A model generated the notes under the pieces. The model ran no database searches, had not been told where the DNA came from, and saw nothing but the letters and a program-made list of their open reading frames with translations. From a bacterium UBP8_UBA6595 (GTDB taxonomy: Bacteria > Margulisbacteria > Marinamargulisbacteria > UBA6595): 11,476 nt of DNA. Below are positions 6,466 to 11,476 of this stretch, in pieces (the stretch's first letter is position 1; every line of letters begins with the position of its first letter). The position numbers were made by a program, and so were the translations under genes. Location of the stretch: NCBI GenBank assembly GCA_002433595.1, contig DJIL01000017.1, positions 1-11,476 on the forward strand, in the 5' to 3' direction.

Positions 6466-6961
6466 ACGGCTAATCGCTGATATCATTCAACTGGCTAGCC
6501 AGAAAAAATCTATATTATTTTGTGGCAACAGCCTAGCCATTCGCTATATGGACACCCATTGCCCCACACTATCCCCCGAAAGTCCTCTAGTGCCCACGTT
6601 TGCCAACCGCGGGGTGAGTGGCATTGATGGGCAGATATCTACCATGATTGGCTTGGCCTATGGCAGTCAAAAACCCGTCGTTGGATTAATTGGCGATTTA
6701 ACATTTTATTACGATTGCAATGCCTTGGGTCTTTTAGCCGACTGCCCCTACCCAGTGACTGTGGTTATCCTAAACAACAACGGCGGACGCATTTTTGATG
6801 CACTGCCCCATATTCAAGGAGTCCCTGAAAAAGACACCTTTTTTACTATGCCCCAAACCAGTACAATTTCACACATTTGTGCAGGCTTTGGCTGCGCGTA
6901 TAGCACTGGGCTTCAGGCGTCTAGTCATCACCAAGTAATCGAAATCGTATCAACACCATAA
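6455..6961 (+). CDS. menD: MenD C-terminal part: ThDP pyrophosphate-binding (PP) domain
   Basis: 168 residues in the +1 frame relative to the preceding menD part. Family motifs: L-F-C-G-N-S-L-A-I-R (21-30; E. coli L-F-V-G-N-S-L-V-V-R), N-R-G-V-S-G-I-D-G (51-59), and the Mg/ThDP-binding signature starting G-D (80-81) and ending N-N-N-G-G (107-111). M-P-Q and a closing V-I-E-I-V follow. This is the complete PP domain, but the C-terminal tail after V-I-E-I-V is about 20 residues shorter than in E. coli. The frame opens at 6443. TTG 6455 is chosen because GAGG lies 9 bases before it; TTG 6446 is the alternative, with no room for that site. No ATG lies before the conserved block. The two halves overlap by 11 bases (20 if 6446 is used). 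It cannot act alone, as the active site forms between Pyr and PP domains. Confidence 0.8.
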   Translation: MPIERLIADIIQLASQKKSILFCGNSLAIRYMDTHCPTLSPESPLVPTFANRGVSGIDGQISTMIGLAYGSQKPVVGLIGDLTFYYDCNALGLLADCPYPVTVVILNNNGGRIFDALPHIQGVPEKDTFFTMPQTSTISHICAGFGCAYSTGLQASSHHQVIEIVSTP

Positions 6962-6983
6962 TGGCTATAATTAACTAATTTTA

Positions 6984-7352
6984 TTAAAGCAATGGCTCCG
7001 GCATAGCCGATGAGTGATGGGCAATAATTTTCCATTCCCCATTAATCCGTGCATACGCGTAGGTAAATCGAGCAACAACGGTGGTTCCTCCACTTAAAGC
7101 AAATGAATAAGTACCCGCATGGTGCCAGCCGTCTTGGTACTCATGCCAATAACTTTCCAATACAGTCACCACGGGCACCTTAGCTAAAAAATTAACAAAG
7201 TAGGCACGAATTAGTGCCGGCGTATTGCATACCGTATTGGATACCGTTGGCAATAGCACCGCTGTAGGCGCGTAGCAAGCAAGTACACCGTCTGGATCTT
7301 GGGTTTTAAGGGCATCGGCCCATTGATTAAATAGGGTTGTTGGTTGTTTCAT
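6984..7352 (-). CDS. SnoaL-like / DUF4440-CaMKII-association-domain small protein
   Basis: Small single-domain protein of 122 residues, the only minus-strand gene in the window. It matches the NTF2-like cone fold used by SgcJ/EcaC, DUF4440 and the CaMKII association domain. It starts with helix F-N-Q-W-A-D-A-L, then D-P-D-G-V-L-A-C-Y-A-P-T-A-V-L-L-P-T, a central A-L-I-R-A-Y-F-V-N-F-L helix, beta strands with G-T-Y-S-F-A-L and the closing signature G-E-W-K-I-I-A-H-H-S-S-A-M-P-E (105-119). Such proteins bind small molecules or form oligomeric hubs; the ligand is unknown. The frame runs back to 7484, but the ATG at 7352 matches the family N-terminus and the extra 44 residues look like untranslated upstream sequence. 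It converges on menD with 22 bases between stops and no terminator hairpin. The family call is by pattern, not by search. Confidence 0.82.
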   Translation of the reverse strand: MKQPTTLFNQWADALKTQDPDGVLACYAPTAVLLPTVSNTVCNTPALIRAYFVNFLAKVPVVTVLESYWHEYQDGWHHAGTYSFALSGGTTVVARFTYAYARINGEWKIIAHHSSAMPEPLL

Positions 7353-7359
7353 GGAATCA

Positions 7360-7365
7360 AGCATA
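7360..7365 (-). promoter_or_regulatory. -10-like hexamer before the SnoaL-like gene
   Basis: On the minus strand TATGCT ends 7 bases before the ATG at 7352, the same spacing as seen before glyQ and ispG. It matches only four of six consensus bases and has no TGn extension, so on its own it is weak. Confidence 0.3.
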
Positions 7366-7422
7366 CCGCATGGCCCTGCTATACTCAAGTTTATGTATAT
7401 TAAACCCACACCCACAAACCAA

Positions 7423-7451
7423 TTGGCTATCTTATTATTTAATACTATACA
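7423..7451 (+). promoter_or_regulatory. Candidate promoter for the gene at 7515
   Basis: TTGGCT (7423-7428), a 17-base spacer and TATACA (7446-7451) each match four of six consensus bases. The 7353-7514 gap between divergent genes is very AT-rich from about 7426 onward, so other -10-like strings (for example TATAAA at 7465) compete. The predicted leader would be about 55 bases and contains the perfect palindrome TATAGCTATA (7457-7466). Confidence 0.35.
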
Positions 7452-7498
7452 AGATTTATAGCTATATAAACGATATATATACAAAAGAGTACAAAATT

Positions 7499-7503
7499 AG
7501 GAG
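7499..7503 (+). promoter_or_regulatory. Shine-Dalgarno site for the gene at 7515
   Basis: AGGAG stands 11 bases before ATG 7515. It is one of only two clear Shine-Dalgarno sites in the window and fixes the start choice. Confidence 0.7.
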
Positions 7504-7514
7504 CGTAAAATTAT

Positions 7515-8291
7515 ATGACTAGTATTCATAGCAGTGATCTAAACACCTCTATATGGGGACCCCTTTTAAATTTTTTATCTCAGCCCATCGATGGTGACAG
7601 CACCGTTAGTATCGACACTGACACCATCGATGCGACCGAACGTATTGCTTTGTTATTGGATCCTGAAGCATGCAAAAAACCAATCCCCCTCCACCAGTTT
7701 TTTAGTGATTTAAATCAACTAGACGCGACAAAACTATTAGAAAAAGAAGTGTTACTCACACTAATCAAAACGATTGTAAATAAAATGATGTCTGGGCTTG
7801 TGTCCAAATCAATGCTCACGTCTTTAATGGGTCTAATTGGGCACCTGATTCATTTAGATAGCGAGGCTTTAACTGATTTAATACCCGATATTAAAGATGC
7901 CATGAAAAAAGCCATTAAAATTATTGTCAAACGATTGTCTAGAAATCCAAAAATGGCCAGCCAGTCTTACCAACTGTTAGCGTTAATTGGCAACGTGTTG
8001 AGCCAACTAGGACTTCCCAAACAAACCCCCGAACAGCTGATTCAAGGCGTGGCAATTGAATTAAATATTGATGCGGATGCACTCAAAAACTTGTTTAGCC
8101 ATTCGGTCCCCGACGGTAACTATACACAACCGCAAGACCCCTTAGCGACTTTTAATATTAGTATCGATGCGTTATGGACTGGCACCGATAAGCTCATTGA
8201 TTTGCCCGTGCCCAATGGTCAAGCAATCGCCCATATTGGTATGCAAAAACTTGAAAATGAATTGGGCGCTATGCTGGACATGATACAATAA
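7515..8291 (+). CDS. Unrecognised helical protein, 258 residues
   Basis: I do not recognise a family. The protein has three visible parts. A polar Ser/Thr/Asp-rich N-terminus of about 45 residues comes first, with no signal peptide. A central region (about 60-170) follows, of amphipathic helices rich in Leu, Ile, Met and Lys, including a rather hydrophobic stretch around 90-113 (M-S-G-L-V-S-K-S-M-L-T-S-L-M) and the basic A-M-K-K-A-I-K-I-I-V-K-R-L. A more acidic, mixed C-terminal third ends M-L-D-M-I-Q. There is a single Cys (position 53) and no obvious catalytic motif. It is probably soluble or loosely membrane-associated. It has its own Shine-Dalgarno site and a candidate promoter, unlike its neighbours, and lacks their C-rich codon use. 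Its end carries the -10-like box of ispH. A coding gene is likely because of length, start signal and coherent protein composition. Confidence 0.8.
   Translation: MTSIHSSDLNTSIWGPLLNFLSQPIDGDSTVSIDTDTIDATERIALLLDPEACKKPIPLHQFFSDLNQLDATKLLEKEVLLTLIKTIVNKMMSGLVSKSMLTSLMGLIGHLIHLDSEALTDLIPDIKDAMKKAIKIIVKRLSRNPKMASQSYQLLALIGNVLSQLGLPKQTPEQLIQGVAIELNIDADALKNLFSHSVPDGNYTQPQDPLATFNISIDALWTGTDKLIDLPVPNGQAIAHIGMQKLENELGAMLDMIQ
8281..8289 (+). promoter_or_regulatory. Extended -10 candidate before ispH
   Basis: TGATACAAT fits TGnTAnnnT, overlaps the stop codon of the preceding gene and ends 9 bases before the ispH ATG. A weak TTGGGC (8262-8267) lies 16 bases before its hexamer. It predicts an mRNA starting within about three bases of the start codon. 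Confidence 0.45.
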
Positions 8292-8298
8292 ATGAATC

Positions 8299-9276
8299 AT
8301 GACACAATCGCGCCACTTAGATATTCATTTAGCCCATACTCAAGGCTTCTGCGCCGGGGTATCGGTTGCGCTAGATATTGTTGATCTAGCGCTCAAGCAT
8401 TACGGCCTCCCACTCTATGTACGCCATGCCATTGTACACAATCATTATTTAGTCAATCACTACACCCAGCTGGGCGTTCAGTTTGTTGAGCATTTAGATG
8501 AAATTCCGATCGGATCTCGGGTTATTTTAAGCGCCCATGGCTCAGCCCCCGAGGTGTATGCCCACGCCAAAGCTCGTCAGTTAGACGTATTGGATGCCAC
8601 CTGCCCCTTGGTCCGAAAAGTGCATATGGAAGCTAAAAAAATGGCTCGCCGAACGATGCAAATTATTTTAATTGGTCACCGAGGCCATCAAGAGTTTGTC
8701 GGAACCAAAGGCTATATTCCCGAATCCCTATGCCACGTGGTTGAAACCGATGCTGATATCGATGCCCTAAACTTAGACCCCAACCAGCCAATTGGGGTAC
8801 TGACTCAAACAACCCTGAGTGTATCAGACACGCGTCGGTTAATCGATAAAATTAAGCGCCGGTACCCAACCCTAACCCTACCCCCCGAAAAAGACATTTG
8901 TTATGCCACGCAAAACCGTCAAGATGCCATTTTAGATTTGGTAAAACAATGCGATGTAATCTTGGTTTGCGGATCCAAAAACAGCTCCAATACCACACGC
9001 TTGTATGAACTGGCCAACGAACACGGCTGTCCGGCTTATATGCTTGAATCAGCACACGAATTTACCGATGCCATGATTGCCAACGCCAACCGAGTGGGTA
9101 TTAGCTCCGGAGCATCGGTCCCCCAAATTCTAGTCACCCAGCTCGTCGAGCGCATTCAGGCATCCGTGTCCTCCACAACCTGTCACCAAGACCCTTCAAC
9201 TGAAGCCGATGTCTGGTTTCCGTTGCCCAAACCCCTGCGGGACCTGGCCGATTTGTCAAATCCCCATGCCGATTAA
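8299..9276 (+). CDS. ispH: 4-hydroxy-3-methylbut-2-enyl diphosphate reductase
   Basis: Last enzyme of the MEP pathway: reduces HMBPP to IPP and DMAPP with a [4Fe-4S] cluster in the cytoplasm. 325 residues (E. coli 316). The three cluster cysteines are present: G-F-C18-A-G-V, D-A-T-C102-P-L-V and I-C201-Y-A-T-Q-N-R. Substrate-binding residues are also kept: V-H47-N, S-A-H80-G, G-H-R-G-H130-Q-E132 with G-T-K-G, Q-T-T-L-S-V, S-S-N-T and I-S-S-G-A-S-V-P. ATG 8299 places the first cysteine at the usual distance from the N-terminus. There is no Shine-Dalgarno site; an extended -10 box stands directly upstream. The C-terminus, after about 290, is a variable tail rich in Ser, Thr and Pro. The stop overlaps ispD by 11 bases, so the two are likely co-translated. 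The assignment is secure. Confidence 0.97.
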   Translation: MTQSRHLDIHLAHTQGFCAGVSVALDIVDLALKHYGLPLYVRHAIVHNHYLVNHYTQLGVQFVEHLDEIPIGSRVILSAHGSAPEVYAHAKARQLDVLDATCPLVRKVHMEAKKMARRTMQIILIGHRGHQEFVGTKGYIPESLCHVVETDADIDALNLDPNQPIGVLTQTTLSVSDTRRLIDKIKRRYPTLTLPPEKDICYATQNRQDAILDLVKQCDVILVCGSKNSSNTTRLYELANEHGCPAYMLESAHEFTDAMIANANRVGISSGASVPQILVTQLVERIQASVSSTTCHQDPSTEADVWFPLPKPLRDLADLSNPHAD

Positions 9277-9934
9277 GCACGATGCACTCATTATTGTTGC
9301 CGCCGGGCACGGCCGTCGCTTTGGATCGGACAAACAACAAGCCTTAATTCATAAACTACCCGTCTTGGTACATACCTGCAAAGCCCTCACGCTGGGGTTC
9401 AAAACAACTGTCGTAGTGACGCATTCCGTTAATCATACAGCCAGCCAATTACTCCAGCATGGGATTGCGGCTACGTGTGTCGCCGGTGGGGAAACCCGTG
9501 CGCACTCTGTGTGGAACGGATTGTGTGCATTAAACGAGTCCGAGTATGCCCGAGTCTGGATCCACGATGGCGCGCGCCCCGTCGTATCCAATGCGTTATG
9601 CACACGACTTGATCACGGATTGGGTACCGCCGATGGCTGCATTCCCACCCTGCCCATCACCGATACCATCAAACGTATCACGACCGAAACTGGGGTTAAA
9701 ACGGTGGACCGATCCGTCTTAGTTCGCGTACAAACGCCACAAATCTTCCGGCTATCCCGCCTCAAATACGCGTTTACCCAAACCCAAAGCTGGGAAGCAT
9801 TTACCGATGATGCCAGCGTTATTGAAGCCATAGGCGGATCGATTACTTGCGTGACCGGATGTCCGAATAATATTAAAATCACCCTACCCGAGGACTGTGC
9901 CTATATTGAAGCGCTCGGCATAATGCTATACTAA
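9266..9934 (+). CDS. ispD: 2-C-methyl-D-erythritol 4-phosphate cytidylyltransferase
   Basis: Third step of the MEP pathway: couples MEP with CTP to give CDP-ME. 222 residues (E. coli 236). The nucleotide-binding N-terminus reads A-A-G-H-G-R-R-F-G (12-20) followed by Lys23 in D-K-Q-Q, a divergent form of the usual P-K-Q-Y. V-A-G-G-E-T-R-A-H-S-V (72-82), H-D-G-A-R-P-V (100-106), T-D-T-I-K-R (132-137), R-V-Q-T-P-Q-I-F (154-161), T-D-D-A-S-V-I-E and N-I-K-I-T-x-P-E-D (Lys204) follow in order. ATG 9266, inside the last 11 bases of ispH, is preferred over a TTG at 9209 that would add 19 residues unlike the family. No Shine-Dalgarno site; translation probably couples to ispH. The stop is 4 bases from ispG. 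Confidence 0.95.
   Translation: MPIKHDALIIVAAGHGRRFGSDKQQALIHKLPVLVHTCKALTLGFKTTVVVTHSVNHTASQLLQHGIAATCVAGGETRAHSVWNGLCALNESEYARVWIHDGARPVVSNALCTRLDHGLGTADGCIPTLPITDTIKRITTETGVKTVDRSVLVRVQTPQIFRLSRLKYAFTQTQSWEAFTDDASVIEAIGGSITCVTGCPNNIKITLPEDCAYIEALGIMLY
9924..9932 (+). promoter_or_regulatory. Extended -10 candidate before ispG
   Basis: TGCTATACT fits TGnTAnnnT, runs into the ispD stop codon (9932-9934) and ends 6 bases before the ispG ATG. It predicts a leaderless or near-leaderless ispG mRNA in addition to read-through from ispH-ispD. The string also encodes the last residues of IspD, so coincidence is possible. Confidence 0.45.
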
Positions 9935-9938
9935 AATT

Positions 9939-11165
9939 ATGAAAAAACGCCGACACACACCATCCGTTCGTATTGGTTCTATCGTTATGGGTAGCGCTCA
10001 CCCCATTGTGGTGCAATCCATGACCAATACACCCACCGCCGATGTTGAAAAAACAGTCACTCAAATTAAAGCGTTAGCCGATGCGGGATCAGAACTAGTG
10101 CGCATCACCGTTAATGATGCTAAAGCCATGCAAGCCGTACCCGCCATTCGAGCGTCCCTAGATGCCGATGGCTATCCCGTACCCTTAATTGGCGATTTTC
10201 ACTACAACGGGCATATCTTATTAACCGAATACCCAGACTCCGCAGCGTGTTTGGCCAAGTTTCGTGTAAATCCCGGCAATGTGGGCAAAGGCAATCGCCG
10301 AGACCCACAATTTGAAATGATTATCAAAGCCGCCATTCAGCACAAAAAAGCCGTTCGTATTGGCGTTAACTGGGGGTCTCTAGACCCCGTAATTGTCGCC
10401 AAAGCCATGGATGCCAATCAGGCCTTGCCAGTCCCCAAATCGTCCACGGATGTCATGATTGACGCCATGTTAGACAGCGCTCGCCAAAGCGAAGCATTAG
10501 CCTTGGCCATTGGGCTGCCCCAAGACCAGTTGGTTCTCAGTGTAAAAATGTCCGATGTATCCGCCATGGTTCGCGTGTATGAGCAATTAGCGAAAGAAAC
10601 CGATACGGCGCTGCACCTGGGCCTCACCGAAGCCGGTGGCCAACAAAAAGGCAGCATTAGCAGCGCCATTGCCTTGGGTATTTTATTGCACCAGGGCATT
10701 GGGGATACCATTCGCATGTCGCTAACGCCCTCTCCCGGCGCATCACGAGCCGAGGAAGTTCGCGGGTGTACAACCGTATTGCAAGCCATGGGTTTACGGC
10801 ATTTTGCACCATCGGTGGTTAGTTGCCCCGGGTGTGGGCGAACCCAAAGCGATGCCTTTATTCGCTTGGCCGAATCCATTCAAAACCACATTGATCAAAC
10901 CATTCAAACCTGGCAGAAGCAGTACCCAGGTGTTGAGTCGCTGACTGTTGCCGTGATGGGCTGTGTGGTCAATGGCCCGGGTGAAAGCAAACATGCGGAT
11001 ATTGGCATTAGCTTGCCCGGAATTTCAGAAACACCTCGGGCACCGGTGTATATGGATGGTAAACAGGTGACAACGTTGCGCGGTGATGGCATTCAAGCCG
11101 AGTTTATTCAGTTGTTGGAACGGTACATTCAGGATCGGTTTTCAAAAAAACTCGATTGTGATTAA
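9939..11165 (+). CDS. ispG: 4-hydroxy-3-methylbut-2-enyl diphosphate synthase
   Basis: Sixth MEP-pathway enzyme: reductively opens the cyclic diphosphate MEcPP to HMBPP, using a [4Fe-4S] cluster. 408 residues, the longer bacterial form. The N-terminal TIM barrel has V-Q-S-M-T-N-T, L-V-R-I-T-V-N, L-I-G-D-F-H-Y-N, R-V-N-P-G-N-V-G, R-I-G-V-N-W-G-S-L, H-L-G-L-T-E-A-G and S-L-T-P. The C-terminal reductase-like domain has C296-P-G-C299-G-R-T, C342 in M-G-C-V-V-N-G-P-G, and Glu349, which together bind the cluster. It ends with A-D-I-G-I-S-L-P-G and a short tail. The family is complete and intact. It follows ispD by 4 bases with no Shine-Dalgarno site. It supplies IspH, the first gene of the same cluster, with substrate. 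The electron donor (flavodoxin or ferredoxin) is not in the window. Confidence 0.97.
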   Translation: MKKRRHTPSVRIGSIVMGSAHPIVVQSMTNTPTADVEKTVTQIKALADAGSELVRITVNDAKAMQAVPAIRASLDADGYPVPLIGDFHYNGHILLTEYPDSAACLAKFRVNPGNVGKGNRRDPQFEMIIKAAIQHKKAVRIGVNWGSLDPVIVAKAMDANQALPVPKSSTDVMIDAMLDSARQSEALALAIGLPQDQLVLSVKMSDVSAMVRVYEQLAKETDTALHLGLTEAGGQQKGSISSAIALGILLHQGIGDTIRMSLTPSPGASRAEEVRGCTTVLQAMGLRHFAPSVVSCPGCGRTQSDAFIRLAESIQNHIDQTIQTWQKQYPGVESLTVAVMGCVVNGPGESKHADIGISLPGISETPRAPVYMDGKQVTTLRGDGIQAEFIQLLERYIQDRFSKKLDCD

Positions 11166-11215
11166 TTTTTATTAATTGTACTTACAGTTTAAATAAAAAA
11201 ATTAAAAAACTCGAT
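11145..11215 (+). repeat. 12-bp direct repeat AAAAAACTCGAT flanking the ispG stop
   Basis: The same 12 bases occur at 11145-11156 (last codons of ispG) and 11204-11215 (intergenic), 47 bases apart. The region between is AT-rich and includes ATTAAT-TTTT-ATTAAT (11161-11176), too weak a pairing to call a terminator. Confidence 0.55.
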
Positions 11216-11223
11216 GCATGATG

Positions 11224-11243
11224 CTGTCGTTACTAAACGATAG
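11224..11243 (+). promoter_or_regulatory. Inverted repeat over the -35 region of the last gene
   Basis: CTGTCGTT (11224-11231) pairs with AACGATAG (11236-11243) around an ACTA loop, eight pairs with one G-U in RNA. No T-run follows directly, so an operator site just upstream of the -10 box fits better than a terminator for ispG. Confidence 0.35.
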
Positions 11244-11247
11244 TCTC

Positions 11248-11275
11248 TATAATAATATTATTTTTAAATAAGGAG
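11248..11275 (+). promoter_or_regulatory. Promoter -10 box and strong ribosome binding site of the last gene
   Basis: TATAAT (11248-11253) is followed by TAAGGAG (11269-11275), which ends 6 bases before ATG 11282. This is the best Shine-Dalgarno site in the window. The predicted leader is about 20-22 bases. No convincing -35 element is seen. Confidence 0.6.
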
Positions 11276-11281
11276 TTTTTT

Positions 11282-11476
11282 ATGAGTGTACTTAGTTCTA
11301 ATTCACGAGGATTACCTGGGTTTAACCCTGATGTAAAGTATAATGCAACGAATTCTCTAGTTGCAATGGCCTCTATTGCGTTTACAGTTGCCGATTCCAG
11401 CATGGAACCACCGCAAGCAATTGCAATTCTATCCGCCGCAATCAGTGATTCCGTTGAGGATGAGTTTGGAACAGGT
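11282..11476 (+). CDS. Unrecognised protein, N-terminal 65 residues (3' truncated by window edge)
   Basis: The frame is open from ATG 11282 to the window end. I do not recognise it. The first 25 residues are polar and rich in Ser and Asn (M-S-V-L-S-S-N-S-R-G-L-P), without a signal peptide. An alanine-rich, probably helical stretch follows (S-L-V-A-M-A-S-I-A-F), then M-E-P-P-Q-A-I-A-I-L-S-A-A-I and an acidic turn. The strong ribosome binding site and promoter-like sequence suggest it is well expressed. An inverted repeat upstream may regulate it. Codon use, with more T- and A-ending codons, differs from the isoprenoid genes just before it. The polar N-terminus resembles in general style that of the protein at 7515, but I see no clear homology between them. 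Confidence 0.65.
   Translation, partial: MSVLSSNSRGLPGFNPDVKYNATNSLVAMASIAFTVADSSMEPPQAIAILSAAISDSVEDEFGTG

Noticed and set aside
5524..6961. Calling menD a plain pseudogene
   Set aside because: Only one frame change is seen, every motif I know on both sides is intact, and the overlap holds a possible start, so decay is not the best single explanation. It cannot be excluded.
6966..6971. TATAAT between menD and the SnoaL-like gene
   Set aside because: It points into the antisense side of the minus-strand gene and no plus-strand gene follows closely.
6962..6983. Terminator between the convergent menD and SnoaL-like genes
   Set aside because: Only short A/T pairings with loops too small to form a stable hairpin; no GC-rich stem.
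7353..7484. N-terminal extension of the SnoaL-like protein (44 extra residues)
   Set aside because: The extension does not fit the family, and a -10-like box lies inside it; ATG 7352 aligns with the usual N-terminus.
7455..7490. AT-rich repeats and the TATAGCTATA palindrome as an operator or origin
   Set aside because: Low-complexity AT sequence gives such palindromes by chance; no DnaA boxes or second copy seen.
11161..11176. ATTAAT-TTTT-ATTAAT as an ispG terminator
   Set aside because: A six-pair stem of only A-T pairs is too weak, and no following T-run is present.
1..11476. CRISPR array, transposon ends, phage or toxin-antitoxin genes
   Set aside because: No regularly spaced repeats, transposase or integrase motifs, or paired small genes were found on either strand.

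Overview
This is an ordinary-looking bacterial chromosomal segment dominated by housekeeping genes, with unrecognised genes at both edges and one in the middle. It carries two tRNAs, the two-subunit glycyl-tRNA synthetase (glyQ, glyS), two menaquinone genes (menG/ubiE and menD) and three genes of the MEP isoprenoid pathway (ispH, ispD, ispG). The organism therefore uses the alpha2beta2 bacterial GlyRS, makes menaquinone by the classical MenD route, and makes isoprenoids without mevalonate. I see no insertion sequence, phage gene, CRISPR array or rRNA. I cannot assign a phylum. IspG is the longer form (about 408 residues, against about 370 in E. coli), and the genes are tightly packed with frequent overlaps, suggesting a streamlined genome.

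Layout. Bases 1-389 hold the 3' end of an unrecognised gene containing a perfect 15-bp tandem duplication. Bases 401-1738 encode a membrane sensor histidine kinase with no response regulator beside it. Bases 1754-1915 carry tRNA-Ile(GAT) and tRNA-Ala(TGC), a pair normally found inside rRNA operons but free-standing here. Bases 1949-6961 form a tightly overlapping set: glyQ, glyS, menG, then menD in two frames. A small SnoaL-like (DUF4440/CaMKII-association type) gene lies on the minus strand at 6984-7352. Bases 7515-8291 encode an unrecognised helical protein. Bases 8299-11165 are ispH-ispD-ispG. Bases 11282-11476 are the 5' end of another unrecognised gene.

How the genes work together. MenD commits chorismate/isochorismate to menaquinone, and MenG methylates the quinone ring in the last step. 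IspD, IspG and IspH supply IPP/DMAPP, from which the prenyl tail of menaquinone is made. GlyQ and GlyS are translationally coupled to the menaquinone genes by two ATGA overlaps.

Three points deserve attention. First, menD is divided into two overlapping frames exactly between the middle domain and the ThDP-binding (PP) domain, with the catalytic motifs of both halves intact; this looks more like a split or frameshifted working enzyme than a decayed gene. Second, glyQ, ispH, ispG and the SnoaL-like gene each have a -10-like hexamer only 6-9 bases before the start codon, as expected for leaderless mRNAs, whereas two of the unrecognised genes have clear Shine-Dalgarno sites. Third, several -10 boxes are embedded in the stop codon of the preceding gene.
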